A DNA stretch of 64,000 nucleotides from Erwinia_E haradaeae_F. GTDB lineage: Bacteria; Pseudomonadota; Gammaproteobacteria; Enterobacterales; Enterobacteriaceae. The stretch lies in the NCBI RefSeq assembly GCF_900698855.1, contig NZ_LR217698.1:186001-250000 (forward strand). The letters run 5' to 3'. Below, piece after piece: positions 38,369 to 48,714 of the stretch. Both the position numbers and the translations under genes were made by a program. A model generated the notes under the pieces. That model saw only the letters and a list, made by a program, of their open reading frames with translations. It made no database searches and had not been told where the DNA came from. The first letter of the stretch is position 1. Every line of letters begins with the position of its first letter.

Positions 38369-40233
38369 TGTTTTACTCCTTGGTAATTCAAAACTTTGAA
38401 ACATATTCAGAGAATAGGATAATATATCTATTGTTTGTGTAAGAAAATGTAATGTAATAAATTAGATAAAAGAGACAGTTGTTTATGACACCTTATTTTT
38501 TATAGAAGAATTCTCTGAACTATTTATGATATAAATGTTTTTAATTTATAAGAATATCTATCTTTATAGTTTCTTTATTTTTCTAGGATTATGATATATA
38601 TCTTCATTAATAGGATATAAATATAGTGTATAAATTTTTATATGAGCAATGTGATTAGAGTTAATTTTTTACTAAATTCATAATATATAGTAATTCTTCA
38701 TTTATCTAGATATTGTTTGGTTTATAGATACGTTATATAATTTTCTATAGATTGAAAAATAATTAGTTATATGACATCTAGAAAGAATAATAGCAAGACA
38801 TGTATTTCGTCTCTTGAGTCTGTAAGAATATTTTATATTTAATTTATTTTGAAGTTATTTTATAAGAACAAAGTATAGATCATGACTATGATTATAGTGA
38901 TGACATGCTGATAGGTCTTTTTAATAAGAAAATTGATGGCGTGTAGTAAGTTTAGGGAGTTGAAAATAGATGTTTAATTTATTTTTATCGATTTATGATT
39001 AAGTAAATAATTATTTGTGATTAGATAGGTTCTATTATAATAATATAATAAATATTATTTATTCTATAAATAGATCAAAGTTCGGTCATTATCATATTTT
39101 ATATACGCTCAGTCATTTTTTTAAATTTATAGAATTGGGCGTACTATGTAGATGTTCTTATAATTTTAAGAGTAATCTAGATGAGCGTGCAAATTATTTT
39201 ATTGTATAGTAGTTTTTAAAAACATTTAGATAAATAGATAATCAAATTATAGATGTTTTATCAAGGCAAAATGGATTAGATTAATAAAAGTACTATAGAT
39301 AAAGTAATATTAGATAATGCTAATTATATAGTATTTAAACGTAATTTCTTAAAGAAGGTTTTGTGGTGGTTCTATTATAATTATTTTTTTATTTTTTTTG
39401 AGAAACAAAAACGGTTTATGTTCAACACAGGAAGTATATCTGATTATTAGATTGATATTAGAAAAAATAAATAATTTAAAATACAAGATATTTTTTTATT
39501 AAAGTAAATAGATTCTTGATAATATAAGTATATATATTTTAAATAGTTTTCTTTATCTGTTATTCATTGATATTCTAGGTCCAGATGAGAGTGAAATATA
39601 CGTTATACTAGATTTTATTAAGAAGATTCAGTATATATTGAATATTATTTAAATTTAAAAATAATGTTTATATTAGAATTGGTTTGTATCTTTATGTCTA
39701 GAACTAGATAATGTATGTTGTATATTATTACGAGTATAAATTTAAATATTAAAGTTAGATAATGATCTTGTTTTGAAGTGGTAGGATACCTTGGGTTACT
39801 TCAATCAGTCTTTTAGATTAAAGTGTTTAGTAAATATGTTGTATCAATATTTTTATTAATTCCACTAGATATGGATTTATAGATTGATCTAATGAAAATA
39901 AAGAAGATAAGATATATCAGTATTGCTTATGGAATAATATTTCTATATTTAACATTTAATGAGCAGTAATATTTGTGAGTTAACATGAGAGGACTGGTTA
40001 TGTTATTAGAAGGATAATCATTATATTTCAAGATTACAGAATATTTAAAGTATTTTCTTTTTATGAATGAATAAGGATGACATTGCTTTAGTAATAGTAT
40101 ATTGATTCAAAATATATGTTTTGTTCTTTTTTATTTTTTATTGTTAATGAAATATAAACTATTGCAGTGCATATTCGCTATTACTATTGTTATATATTAT
40201 GGTCCGGATATATATAATTTAGAGACTTTAACT
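38369..40233. other. Divergent spacer between tdk and hns
   Basis: About 1.9 kb; no open frame of interest. The frame upstream of hns (40102-40233) is open by chance and encodes a Tyr/Phe/Leu-rich stretch absent from H-NS. No identifiable promoter pair was found. Confidence 0.55.
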
Positions 40234-40641
40234 ATGAGTACTTCGCTTAAAATTCTGAATAAAATTCGTACATTACGTTTACAGGCAAGAGAATTTAGTT
40301 TAGAGACACTAGAAGATATGTTGATGAAGCTTGAGTTAGTGGTTAATGAGCGCCGCGAAGAAGAAAGTCAAGTTCGATTAGAGTCTGAAGAACGTCTCCG
40401 TAAACTTGAGAAATATCGAGAGATGTTAATTACTGACGGTATTAATCCTAGTGAATTATTATCTAGTCCATCTTTTAGCCAGACGCTTAGTAAAACTAAG
40501 CGTGCTGTTCGCCCTGCAAAATATGTCTATATAGATGACAAGGGAGAAAGAAAAACCTGGACTGGCCAGGGGCGAACTCCGACAATCATTCGGTATGCTA
40601 TGGAGAAGTATGGAAAAAATTTAGAAGATTTTCTCCTTTAG
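40234..40641 (+). CDS. hns: Nucleoid-associated protein H-NS
   Basis: Nucleoid-structuring repressor that binds AT-rich, curved DNA. Translation from the ATG at 40234 gives MSTSLKILNKIRTLRLQ, collinear with E. coli MSEALKILNNIRTLRAQ; 135 residues against 137. The N-terminal coiled-coil oligomerisation domain spans about 1-65 (LEDMLMKLELVVNERREEE). After a basic linker comes the C-terminal DNA-binding domain with the minor-groove motif TWTGQGRTP. It is divergent from tdk. A bidirectional-looking terminator lies 430 nt downstream. Confidence 0.96.
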   Translation: MSTSLKILNKIRTLRLQAREFSLETLEDMLMKLELVVNERREEESQVRLESEERLRKLEKYREMLITDGINPSELLSSPSFSQTLSKTKRAVRPAKYVYIDDKGERKTWTGQGRTPTIIRYAMEKYGKNLEDFLL

Positions 40642-41072
40642 ATATCTGTAACTTAGTAGTTGAATGGAATTAGCAGTGTTCGGTTCAGTAATGCGTTTCG
40701 ACAATACTGATGATATAGAATCATCGATAGTTAGAGTAATTATGTGATGCAAGATAGAATTTAGTTCTAAGGTTTAATAAAGGAGACTACATGCGATATT
40801 ATTAATCGCTTTTCCTGGATAAGCACTGCTTCTCACTATACACTTTTGTTATAACTGTAAAATTAAATTTTACAAACCAAACGAATTGGCTTATCAATAA
40901 TTATTTGTTTTTTTAAGTTTATTAATGGATTAATGGATGTATTTTTACGATTTTTATTTTTAGTTTTATTAATAATTAAGTGATTGATAATGATTGACAG
41001 AACATTTTATTAATTAACTTATAGTCACAATAGTATATATTTTATATCTCCCATTAGTTATTTATGGTCATT

Positions 41073-41103
41073 AAAAACACCCAGATATAATCTGGGTGTT
41101 TTT
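41073..41103. terminator. Symmetrical Rho-independent terminator
   Basis: A 14-bp perfect stem, AAAAACACCCAGAT (41073-41086) with ATCTGGGTGTTTTT (41090-41103), closes on a 3-nt loop. The A/T ends supply a U tract in either direction, so it can terminate transcripts from both strands. It would end hns; the other side has no surviving gene. Confidence 0.82.
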
Positions 41104-42143
41104 ACTTGTATATATCTTAATATATTTAAATAAGTTTATTATTTATTCTATTTTTATTAGTATCATCACAGATAAGAATGATATGTCTATAAAAGTTTGG
41201 ACCAAAGTGATCGATAAGATAGTTAGTATATTTTATATATCTTCATTTTTTTACTAATATAGTTTTCGTATTGAATATCATCCTTAATGTATTGAAAAGT
41301 AATCTGTGTTCTCTTTTATATAAAAGAATTTTATTTGATTTTATTGAATTTACTTCTCCGAATATGTTCTTTTTTTGGTTTTCTAGTAAATGTAATCAAT
41401 AAAATAACATAGTATTTTATGATTCATTTAATCGGTATATAAGCATAGTTTTTGATTGTTTTTTCGATTGCTTATTATATATGATACTGGTATCACTTTT
41501 TTATGTAATAGATTAGCGATATTTGATTATAGATTTGTGCTGAAGATCTGGTAATATTAGTTATATATAGAGAATACATATTTTTAGTATTCGAATGTAT
41601 TAAGAGTGTTGTTAAAAGAGATACTTTATTAGGAATATGGTTTTGAATTTTGATCTCTGTATAGATGTTTTGATTTAAATTAGAATATCAAAATATATAT
41701 ATTCGGAATGGTATAAATTTAAGTAGATAGTGGTTAAAATAAAAATTTTATTATATTTATAATATCAGGTCTGTAAAGTCATCTCAAGAGGTTAGAGTAG
41801 TTAGTTGGATTTTTATGTCTAGATATTGTGTTGTTTGTCTTGAATTTTATAATTAGAAGATTAGGTAGCATTACTGAAAAGGTATAGTTGCATGAATTAT
41901 ATAAAATGACATGATCATGAATTTCCTCTTAATATTAATCATATTCAAATTTAAATGGTTGTAGAAAAGTTATCTTGCTATCTTTTGTTCAGAAATGCGA
42001 TAAAATTTTAAGTCTATTAAGATTTACGTGTGGTTTTTTTGTAAATTACCTAGAACTAGTTTGACTGGTGCTATTCATGTGCAAGGATACAATGTACATG
42101 AAAATCAAAAATTTATTTGGATGTTACTCATATCATGGTAATG

Positions 42144-42183
42144 AGATACTCCGTATTACATACTTTTGTATGTATAAGTATCT
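42144..42183 (+). promoter_or_regulatory. Nested hairpin in the probable rne 5' leader
   Basis: AGATACT (42144-42150) pairs with AGTATCT (42177-42183), enclosing a second stem ACATAC-TTTT-GTATGT (42158-42173). It lies about 285-325 nt before rne. The E. coli rne message has a long structured 5' leader (about 360 nt) that RNase E itself binds to control its level. This could be its counterpart, but conservation of the sequence was not established. Confidence 0.4.
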
Positions 42184-42467
42184 AGGTTATTTTGATGAAT
42201 GAAATAAGAGCAAGGAGATAAGTTACTTTTTTTGGTTTACTGTCTAAGATGTATTACAATGCTTTTATTAAACATAAATTGATATTTCATGAATAAGTTT
42301 TTATTGCATTAGATAAACAGATTATTAAGTATTGGTGCTTTCTCTTAATGTGAGCGATTATTTCGGGTTATTAGTTTTATGATTACATATAGATTATAGG
42401 GCTATGGTATTTTATGTGATTATCTTTATAGCTTTGTAAAAAATGTAATAATAATGAGTAAGTTATG

Positions 42468-45452
42468 ATGAAAAGAATGCTGATCAACGCAACTCAGAAA
42501 GAAGAGTGGCGTGTTGCACTTGTTAATGGGCAATGTCTATATGATTTAGATATTGAAAGTTCCGGATATGAACAAAAAAAATCTAATATTTATAAAGGTA
42601 GGATAATTCGTATTGAACCTAGTCTTGAGGCTGCATTTGTAGATTATGGTGTGGAAAGGCATGGTTTTCTACCTCTTAAAGAGATTTCTTGTGAATATTT
42701 CTTTAAGCGTTCTGATAGCTATAGTCGATCAAACATCAAAGATCTAGTACGTGAAGGACAAGAAGTTATTGTGCAAATTGATAAGGAAGAACGCGGTAAC
42801 AAGGGGGCAGCGTTAACAACATTTATTAGTTTAGCGGGCAGTTATTTAGTATTAATGCCAAACAATCCTCGTGCTGGTGGTATTTCCCGTCGCATTGAAG
42901 GTAATGATCGTATTGTTCTAAAATCAGCATTAGCTTTGCTGGATTTACCAGATGGAATGGGTTTAATTGTTCGTACTGCCGGAGTAGGAAAATCTGTTGA
43001 GGGATTGCAGTGGGATCTAAGTTCTCGTATTAAGCATTGGGAGGCAATCAAAAAGGCTGCTAATAACCGATCTGCTCCATTTTTAATTCATCAAGAAAGT
43101 AATGTTATTGTACGTGCGTTTCGTGATTATTTGCGTCAAGATATTGGTGAAATTCTAATAGATAATCCAAAGGTATTTCATTTGGCCTGCCAGCATATTT
43201 CTGCATTAGGTCGTCCAGATTTTAGTAGTAGAATTAAATTATATACAGGTGAAATTCCATTATTTAGCCATTATCAAATTGAATCACAAATTGAATCTGC
43301 TTTTCAGCGTGAAGTTCGGTTGCCATCAGGAGGTTCTATTGTCATTGACACTACTGAGGCTTTAACTGCTATTGATATTAACTCTGCTCGTTCTACTCGT
43401 GGCGGAGATATCGAAGAAACAGCATTCAATACCAATCTTGAAGCAGCTAATGAAATTGCTAGACAGTTGCGCTTGCGTGATGTTGGGGGTTTAATTGTTA
43501 TTGATTTTATTGATATGAGTCCTATACAGAATCAGCGTTCTGTAGAAAATCGCTTGCGTGAAGAAGTGCGACAGGATCGAGCTCGTATTCAGATAAGTCA
43601 TATCTCACGTTTTGGTTTATTGGAAATGTCGCGTCAAAGACTTAGTTCATCACTAGGTGAATCCAGTCATCATGTATGTCCTCGTTGTAGCGGGACTGGA
43701 ACTATTCGCGATAACGAGTCATTATCACTTTCTATTTTACGTTTAATAGAAGAAGAAGTCCTAAAAGAGAATACTAAGGAAGTTCATGCTATTGTTCCTG
43801 TACCAGTTGCATCTTATTTACTAAATGAGAAACGTGATGCTGTAAGTGCAATTGAGAAACGTACTAAAGGTATTCGTGCTATTATTGTTCCCAATGATAA
43901 TATGCAGACTCCACATTATTCAGTAGTACGCATTCGAAGTGGAGAAGAGACCCAAACTTTGAGTTATCATCTTTCAAAATTACATGCATATGAAATTAAT
44001 CTCTCTCTTGACGAGAGATATACTGAACGTAAGCGTTTAGAACGCCCAGAACTCACTACATCTGGGATGTTAGAGCCTTCGTTAGAGCGACAAAAAGTTG
44101 TTTTAAAAGACAGGATAAATTTTCGTGCATGTCTTAAGATATTTAGAGTTTCTTATTTAAGAGTATATAAATTAAGTATCTGTATGACTCGTACATTGCG
44201 TAAATTATTTAATAAGATGCATAGGCCCTTTTCTCAACAAGACGAATCGTTAGACCGTAAAAACAATCTAGAAGAATGTTCGATTCGATCTCGTAATCAT
44301 CAAAATCGTCAATTAAATAATGATTCCTCGAATCGTATGATTAGAGATAATCAGTGTAAAATTCGTAATGATGATCTAGATAAGTCTAAGACTGAAAATA
44401 AAATATTATCAATAAGAACAAGCAGCGATGCTTTACAAGGCGACTATAGCTTACAGTTAGGAGCTGATCTGCCTCTTAAAAAAGAACCAGTAGAATATAA
44501 TTCTAAGTTAGATTGTCAGTTTAGACATATACGAAAAAATCGTTATACCCATTCTAATAAAGATAATAAATTTCTTCAGATTGAGGTTGAGAAAACTGCT
44601 CATCTTGTTTCAAGAAATGTCACGGAGGTTAAAAAAAGAGAAGAAAATGTACATTTAGTACAGAGCTCTCTTGCTCATAATGATGTTAATAAATCAACAC
44701 CAGTGATTATTCCGGAGAAGACTAAATTTTGCTCTGTTCATATAGAGAAGTCTACCATGGTTACCGAAGAAGCTAGAAAAATAATGACAGAATTAAAATT
44801 AGATGATCCTAATCATGTTCGTGGTAATAATATTATTCGCCGTACCCGTCGAATACCAAGGCATTTACGTGTATCTGGACATCGTCGTCGGAGATACGTG
44901 TATGAACGGTATCCAAGATGTTCACCTATGCCATTATCTCATGCTGTAGCATCTCTTGAGGTTGCCTTGGGTAAGGTATGGATTTTTTATCCAGTAAAAC
45001 AAGTCAATAAGAACAGTTCCTTTCAAAAAGAGACCGATCACTCAACTATTGCAGAATCTACCCATAGAGATGTCCTTTCATTAAAATCAGTCTCTCCTGG
45101 TGTTGATTTATTTTCTGTATCTAAAGCTGTTTATTCTGATGCTTGCAATACAAATGAGCAGAACGCCATATCTTCAAAGATTCATATTTCTCCGGTAAAT
45201 CAACAAGTAGATTCTACTCAGAATTCTAAGGAAATTTTAGAAAATAAACGAATACTAACATCAGTTAAAGTGGAAAATGTTGTTACTATTTTATCTGCAG
45301 ATACTATGAAATTAACATCAGTTCCTGTCTTGAGTTCTCTTGATGAATCTGTTTTGCATTGTAGACATTCTTTTGCTCCTGTCACTAAAGTAGCTCTTTT
45401 TTCTAAAGAAATTAAAATTTGTTCTTCTAGAAAAGAAGAAAGTATTAACTGA
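42468..45452 (+). CDS. rne: Ribonuclease E
   Basis: Endonuclease for rRNA and tRNA processing and mRNA decay, and scaffold of the degradosome. The second of two adjacent ATGs (42468) matches the E. coli start MKRMLINAT. The catalytic half is almost gap-free: S1 domain, 5'-sensor, DNase-I-like domain with Asp303 (TAIDINSA) and Asp346 (IVIDFIDM), and the zinc-link CPRC. The C-terminal half is degenerate but keeps a basic amphipathic stretch near 570-580, where the membrane helix lies in E. coli. It also keeps a conserved block at about 790-845 (RHLRVSGHRRRRY...SPMPL...GKVWIFYP), covering arginine-rich region 2 and the enolase site. At 994 residues it ends short of the PNPase-binding tail. Confidence 0.97.
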   Translation: MKRMLINATQKEEWRVALVNGQCLYDLDIESSGYEQKKSNIYKGRIIRIEPSLEAAFVDYGVERHGFLPLKEISCEYFFKRSDSYSRSNIKDLVREGQEVIVQIDKEERGNKGAALTTFISLAGSYLVLMPNNPRAGGISRRIEGNDRIVLKSALALLDLPDGMGLIVRTAGVGKSVEGLQWDLSSRIKHWEAIKKAANNRSAPFLIHQESNVIVRAFRDYLRQDIGEILIDNPKVFHLACQHISALGRPDFSSRIKLYTGEIPLFSHYQIESQIESAFQREVRLPSGGSIVIDTTEALTAIDINSARSTRGGDIEETAFNTNLEAANEIARQLRLRDVGGLIVIDFIDMSPIQNQRSVENRLREEVRQDRARIQISHISRFGLLEMSRQRLSSSLGESSHHVCPRCSGTGTIRDNESLSLSILRLIEEEVLKENTKEVHAIVPVPVASYLLNEKRDAVSAIEKRTKGIRAIIVPNDNMQTPHYSVVRIRSGEETQTLSYHLSKLHAYEINLSLDERYTERKRLERPELTTSGMLEPSLERQKVVLKDRINFRACLKIFRVSYLRVYKLSICMTRTLRKLFNKMHRPFSQQDESLDRKNNLEECSIRSRNHQNRQLNNDSSNRMIRDNQCKIRNDDLDKSKTENKILSIRTSSDALQGDYSLQLGADLPLKKEPVEYNSKLDCQFRHIRKNRYTHSNKDNKFLQIEVEKTAHLVSRNVTEVKKREENVHLVQSSLAHNDVNKSTPVIIPEKTKFCSVHIEKSTMVTEEARKIMTELKLDDPNHVRGNNIIRRTRRIPRHLRVSGHRRRRYVYERYPRCSPMPLSHAVASLEVALGKVWIFYPVKQVNKNSSFQKETDHSTIAESTHRDVLSLKSVSPGVDLFSVSKAVYSDACNTNEQNAISSKIHISPVNQQVDSTQNSKEILENKRILTSVKVENVVTILSADTMKLTSVPVLSSLDESVLHCRHSFAPVTKVALFSKEIKICSSRKEESIN

Positions 45453-46059
45453 GATCTATAGGTACATCTTTTAGTAAAAATTTATAACAATCCATATAAT
45501 GATTTTATTTTTTCTTAAGGTTATGTTAAATAATTTTTTCTATTTAAAATAGAAATTTGGGATATTTTCTATAAAAGGAAAAGAGAATAATATAATTATT
45601 CCACAAAATAAAACTTTCTAAGAATATATTAGTTGTATTTATCTAACATAACTGATTATCTTCTATTGTTTGTGCATGTGTATGTGTTTAGGTCATGTTG
45701 AGTAATGTTATAGTTGATAGTGTATTTTACAATCTTATACTGTCATAAATGGTTTGATTTGAACTTTTACTATAATTTCGTTAATACATAAGTATTATTG
45801 TATGAAATTGTATTAAGTAGGTATTATATGACTTAGTTGTGGCGTCTGCTCCAAAGAAGACATATTGTTCTATGGGGTATTACAAGTTTATATTTCAAAT
45901 GCTGTGTATGTTTGACACTAGAGTAATAACATAGTTTATTTTAATATAAATTTCTGAGATATTTTAGCATCCTGTTATATTTATTTCATAATCTTCAAAA
46001 AATACGATTGGTCTTATTGATTAATTAATTATTATATTTTTATATTGTGTATGTTTTAA

Positions 46060-46087
46060 AAAGATCTTCTATATTTAGAAGATCTTT
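46060..46087 (-). terminator. Hairpin, possible terminator on the minus strand
   Basis: AAAGATCTTCT (46060-46070) pairs perfectly with AGAAGATCTTT (46077-46087) over a 6-nt loop. On the minus strand the stem ends in five Us; on the plus strand it is followed by As. It therefore looks like the end of a lost leftward gene, although it is about 600 nt after rne. Confidence 0.45.
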
Positions 46088-47657
46088 AAAAAATTTTCTA
46101 AGTATTTTCTTTATTAAGAGGAGATAAAGTAATTTCGAGTTTTATTGATGAATGGATAGTTTATTTAGAAATAATTATAGAATTATAGTAATTCTATCTA
46201 TATGTATATAGGGGATATATTATATAAATTTTTTAATTTTTGTAATAATTATGGAATGTTATGATAAAATAATGTTTTTATAAAAAGATAAATGCAATTT
46301 ATTTTGGTTCATAAAAAGATAAGTATGTGTTTTTAAAATTAGCTTTATTTTACATCTCATTGTTATGAATAACATCGTTAGATTGTATTCAATTTATATT
46401 AGATTTTTTACATTTTTTGATTTAATCAGTTAGGATTTTATAAGTATTTGTATGCAAAATTTATGTTTTTATGATTACCATGTATATTTATCATTATAAT
46501 GGCTAATAGAGTGGGTCTTTGATTGACACAGGTATAGCATTTTTTAGAAACTGGGATAAAGAATGAGAGGTACTGATTGCTTAGATATTATCATCTAATA
46601 AATTTATATTTCAGACAAGTTTTATCATATAGATAGATAAATGAGTATGTTTAGTCGATTTTTAGAAAACAATACTTTTAGGATTGTGGGAAATCTATAG
46701 CTTAGATAGTTCTAAACTATAACAAGATAATTAATTTTTCTAATATTTTATTTTTCTTTAATTTATAAAGAGGATATAATTAATACGGAATATTAATGTT
46801 GATTCTTATTGTTCCATATATATTTTAATATGATTATAAAATAATAGATAATCAGTGTTCTATATCCTTCATCTATAAGATTATATAGTATGTTAGTTTT
46901 GATATTTGATAAAAACAAGAATATCAATATATTATCTACTGATATATCTTGATTAAGATATAGCATATTATTAGATTGGTTATTTGGTTAATACATTAGG
47001 CGGTTAATATATTTAGAAAATATATAAATATTAGAAGATTCTTTTTATTGATATTATGGATTTTGTTTATTTTTTAAGAAAATGATATGGTTGATTATTG
47101 ATTTTATAAAGATCTAGTGATAGACCAGATTTTTTAATAAAATATATGAAATAGAATACAATTTATAGAAATAAAAAATTGAATTTTACCAAGATTTTAA
47201 TACAATATGAAAATATTTTTTATTAAGTCGATTACAGAGGTGTAACAGAAGAAACTTTCCTGATAAAACTTCATTTATTTGTATCAGAATCATAAGGGTA
47301 TTATACATATGTCTATATTTTAAAAGGAATTTAGAATATATTTAACTTTATAAGAATTTTAGTAATATAAGATATAGAGCTTAGTGTGACAGTTTTTCTT
47401 AGACAAGTTTTAATTAATGAAATACAATTTAGAAAAAAATTTAAGTTATCTTTATGATTTTTTATCATAGCTGTAATTTAGGTGTATTTCATAGGTCTAA
47501 TTTATAGACGATTTGATTACATAGATTATTCAGTTAAATATTAAGAATATTTATAACAAGAAGAGAGTAGGAATTAGATAGGTAATTTTTTATTAGTAAG
47601 GTGATTTTTATAGTAAACTTTTTTTAAAATAGTGCCTATGGTTGTTTTTAATTTTAC

Positions 47658-47663
47658 TATAAT
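47658..47663 (+). promoter_or_regulatory. Candidate gapA -10 element
   Basis: TATAAT 52 nt upstream of the gapA start. The region 16-18 nt before it has no good -35 match, so this rests on one hexamer in AT-rich DNA. Confidence 0.3.
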
Positions 47664-47715
47664 GATTTTTATTATTATTACATAATCAATCAATATTGAA
47701 ATGTTTGGTGAATAT

Positions 47716-48714
47716 ATGACTATTAAAGTAGGTATTAATGGTTTTGGTCGAATTGGTCGTCTTGTCTGTAGAGCTGCTCAAGAACGTTCTAACATAGAAA
47801 TAGTAGCGATTAATGATATATTTGATTCTGAATATATGGCATATATGTTGAAGTACGACTCAACTCATGGTCTTTTTAACGGTACAGTTAGTTCTTTTAA
47901 TGGGTTGTTATTAGTCAATGGTCATTCTATTCGTGTTACTTCTGAATTGAATCCAGAAGACTTAAAGTGGAACGAGGTTGATGTTGATATTGTAGTAGAA
48001 TCGACTGGAATGTTTTTAACTGATAAAACTGCGCGTAAACATATTAAGGCTGGAGCCAAGAAAGTTGTTTTAACTGCTCCTTCTAAGGATGCTACACCTA
48101 TGTTTGTGATGGGGGTGAATAATCATGCTTATAAAGGTGAGGATATTGTTTCTAATGCATCTTGTACCACGAATTGTTTAGCTCCATTAGCGAAAGTTAT
48201 GCATGATAAATTTGGGATTGAAGAAGCTTTAATGACTACTATTCACGCTGTAACTGCAACGCAAAAAACGGTTGATAGTCCATCTTATAAAGATTGGCGT
48301 AGTGGTCGAGGTTCGGGTCAGAATATTATTCCTTCTTCTACTGGCGCAGCTAAAGCGGTGGGACAAGTACTACCTGAATTATATGGTAAGTTAACTGGTA
48401 TGTCGTTTCGTGTTTCCACTCCTAATGTATCTGTTGTTGATTTAACAGCACGATTAACACGACCCGCATTTTATAAAGAAATATGCGAAGTCATTAGATC
48501 TGCGTCCGAAGGTTCGATGAAAGGCATCATTGGTTATACATCAGATCAAGTTGTTTCTACTGATTTTAATGGCGCTACTTTTACATGTGTTTTTGATGAA
48601 AAAGCAGGGATTGCGTTAAATAAAAATTTCGTAAAATTAGTGGCATGGTATGACAATGAAACAGGATATTCTCATAAGGTGCTTGATTTGGTAACTTATA
48701 TTAGTAATGCTTGA
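47716..48714 (+). CDS. gapA: Glyceraldehyde-3-phosphate dehydrogenase A
   Basis: NAD-dependent glycolytic oxidation of glyceraldehyde-3-phosphate to 1,3-bisphosphoglycerate. The ATG at 47701 is in frame, but the one at 47716 gives MTIKVGINGFGRIGR as in E. coli, and the preceding GGTGAATAT resembles the E. coli leader. The 332 residues compare with 331. The NAD-binding Rossmann fold is at the start, the nucleophile Cys150 is in SNASCTTNC, and His177 is in TIHAVTATQKT. It is a single-gene unit between spacers, and its presence implies that glycolysis is retained. Confidence 0.98.
   Translation: MTIKVGINGFGRIGRLVCRAAQERSNIEIVAINDIFDSEYMAYMLKYDSTHGLFNGTVSSFNGLLLVNGHSIRVTSELNPEDLKWNEVDVDIVVESTGMFLTDKTARKHIKAGAKKVVLTAPSKDATPMFVMGVNNHAYKGEDIVSNASCTTNCLAPLAKVMHDKFGIEEALMTTIHAVTATQKTVDSPSYKDWRSGRGSGQNIIPSSTGAAKAVGQVLPELYGKLTGMSFRVSTPNVSVVDLTARLTRPAFYKEICEVIRSASEGSMKGIIGYTSDQVVSTDFNGATFTCVFDEKAGIALNKNFVKLVAWYDNETGYSHKVLDLVTYISNA

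Larger units (their letters stand above)
40642..42467. other. Spacer between hns and rne
   Basis: About 1.8 kb. It holds a strong terminator at 41073-41103 and, in its last 330 nt, the probable rne leader with a nested hairpin. The galU gene that is convergent with hns in E. coli is not recognisable. Confidence 0.55.
45453..47715. other. AT-rich spacer between rne and gapA
   Basis: About 2.3 kb with no open frame of note and no recognisable pseudogene. It contains the hairpin at 46060-46087 and, near the right end, a TATAAT that may serve gapA. Confidence 0.55.

Noticed and set aside
40102..40233. 44-residue hydrophobic N-terminal extension of H-NS
   Set aside because: It would place a membrane-like segment on a nucleoid protein. 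The downstream ATG matches the E. coli start exactly.
45756..45764. GATTTGAAC, the reverse complement of a tRNA T-loop GTTCAAATC
   Set aside because: The flanking bases do not form a T-arm stem and no acceptor or anticodon arm can be drawn.
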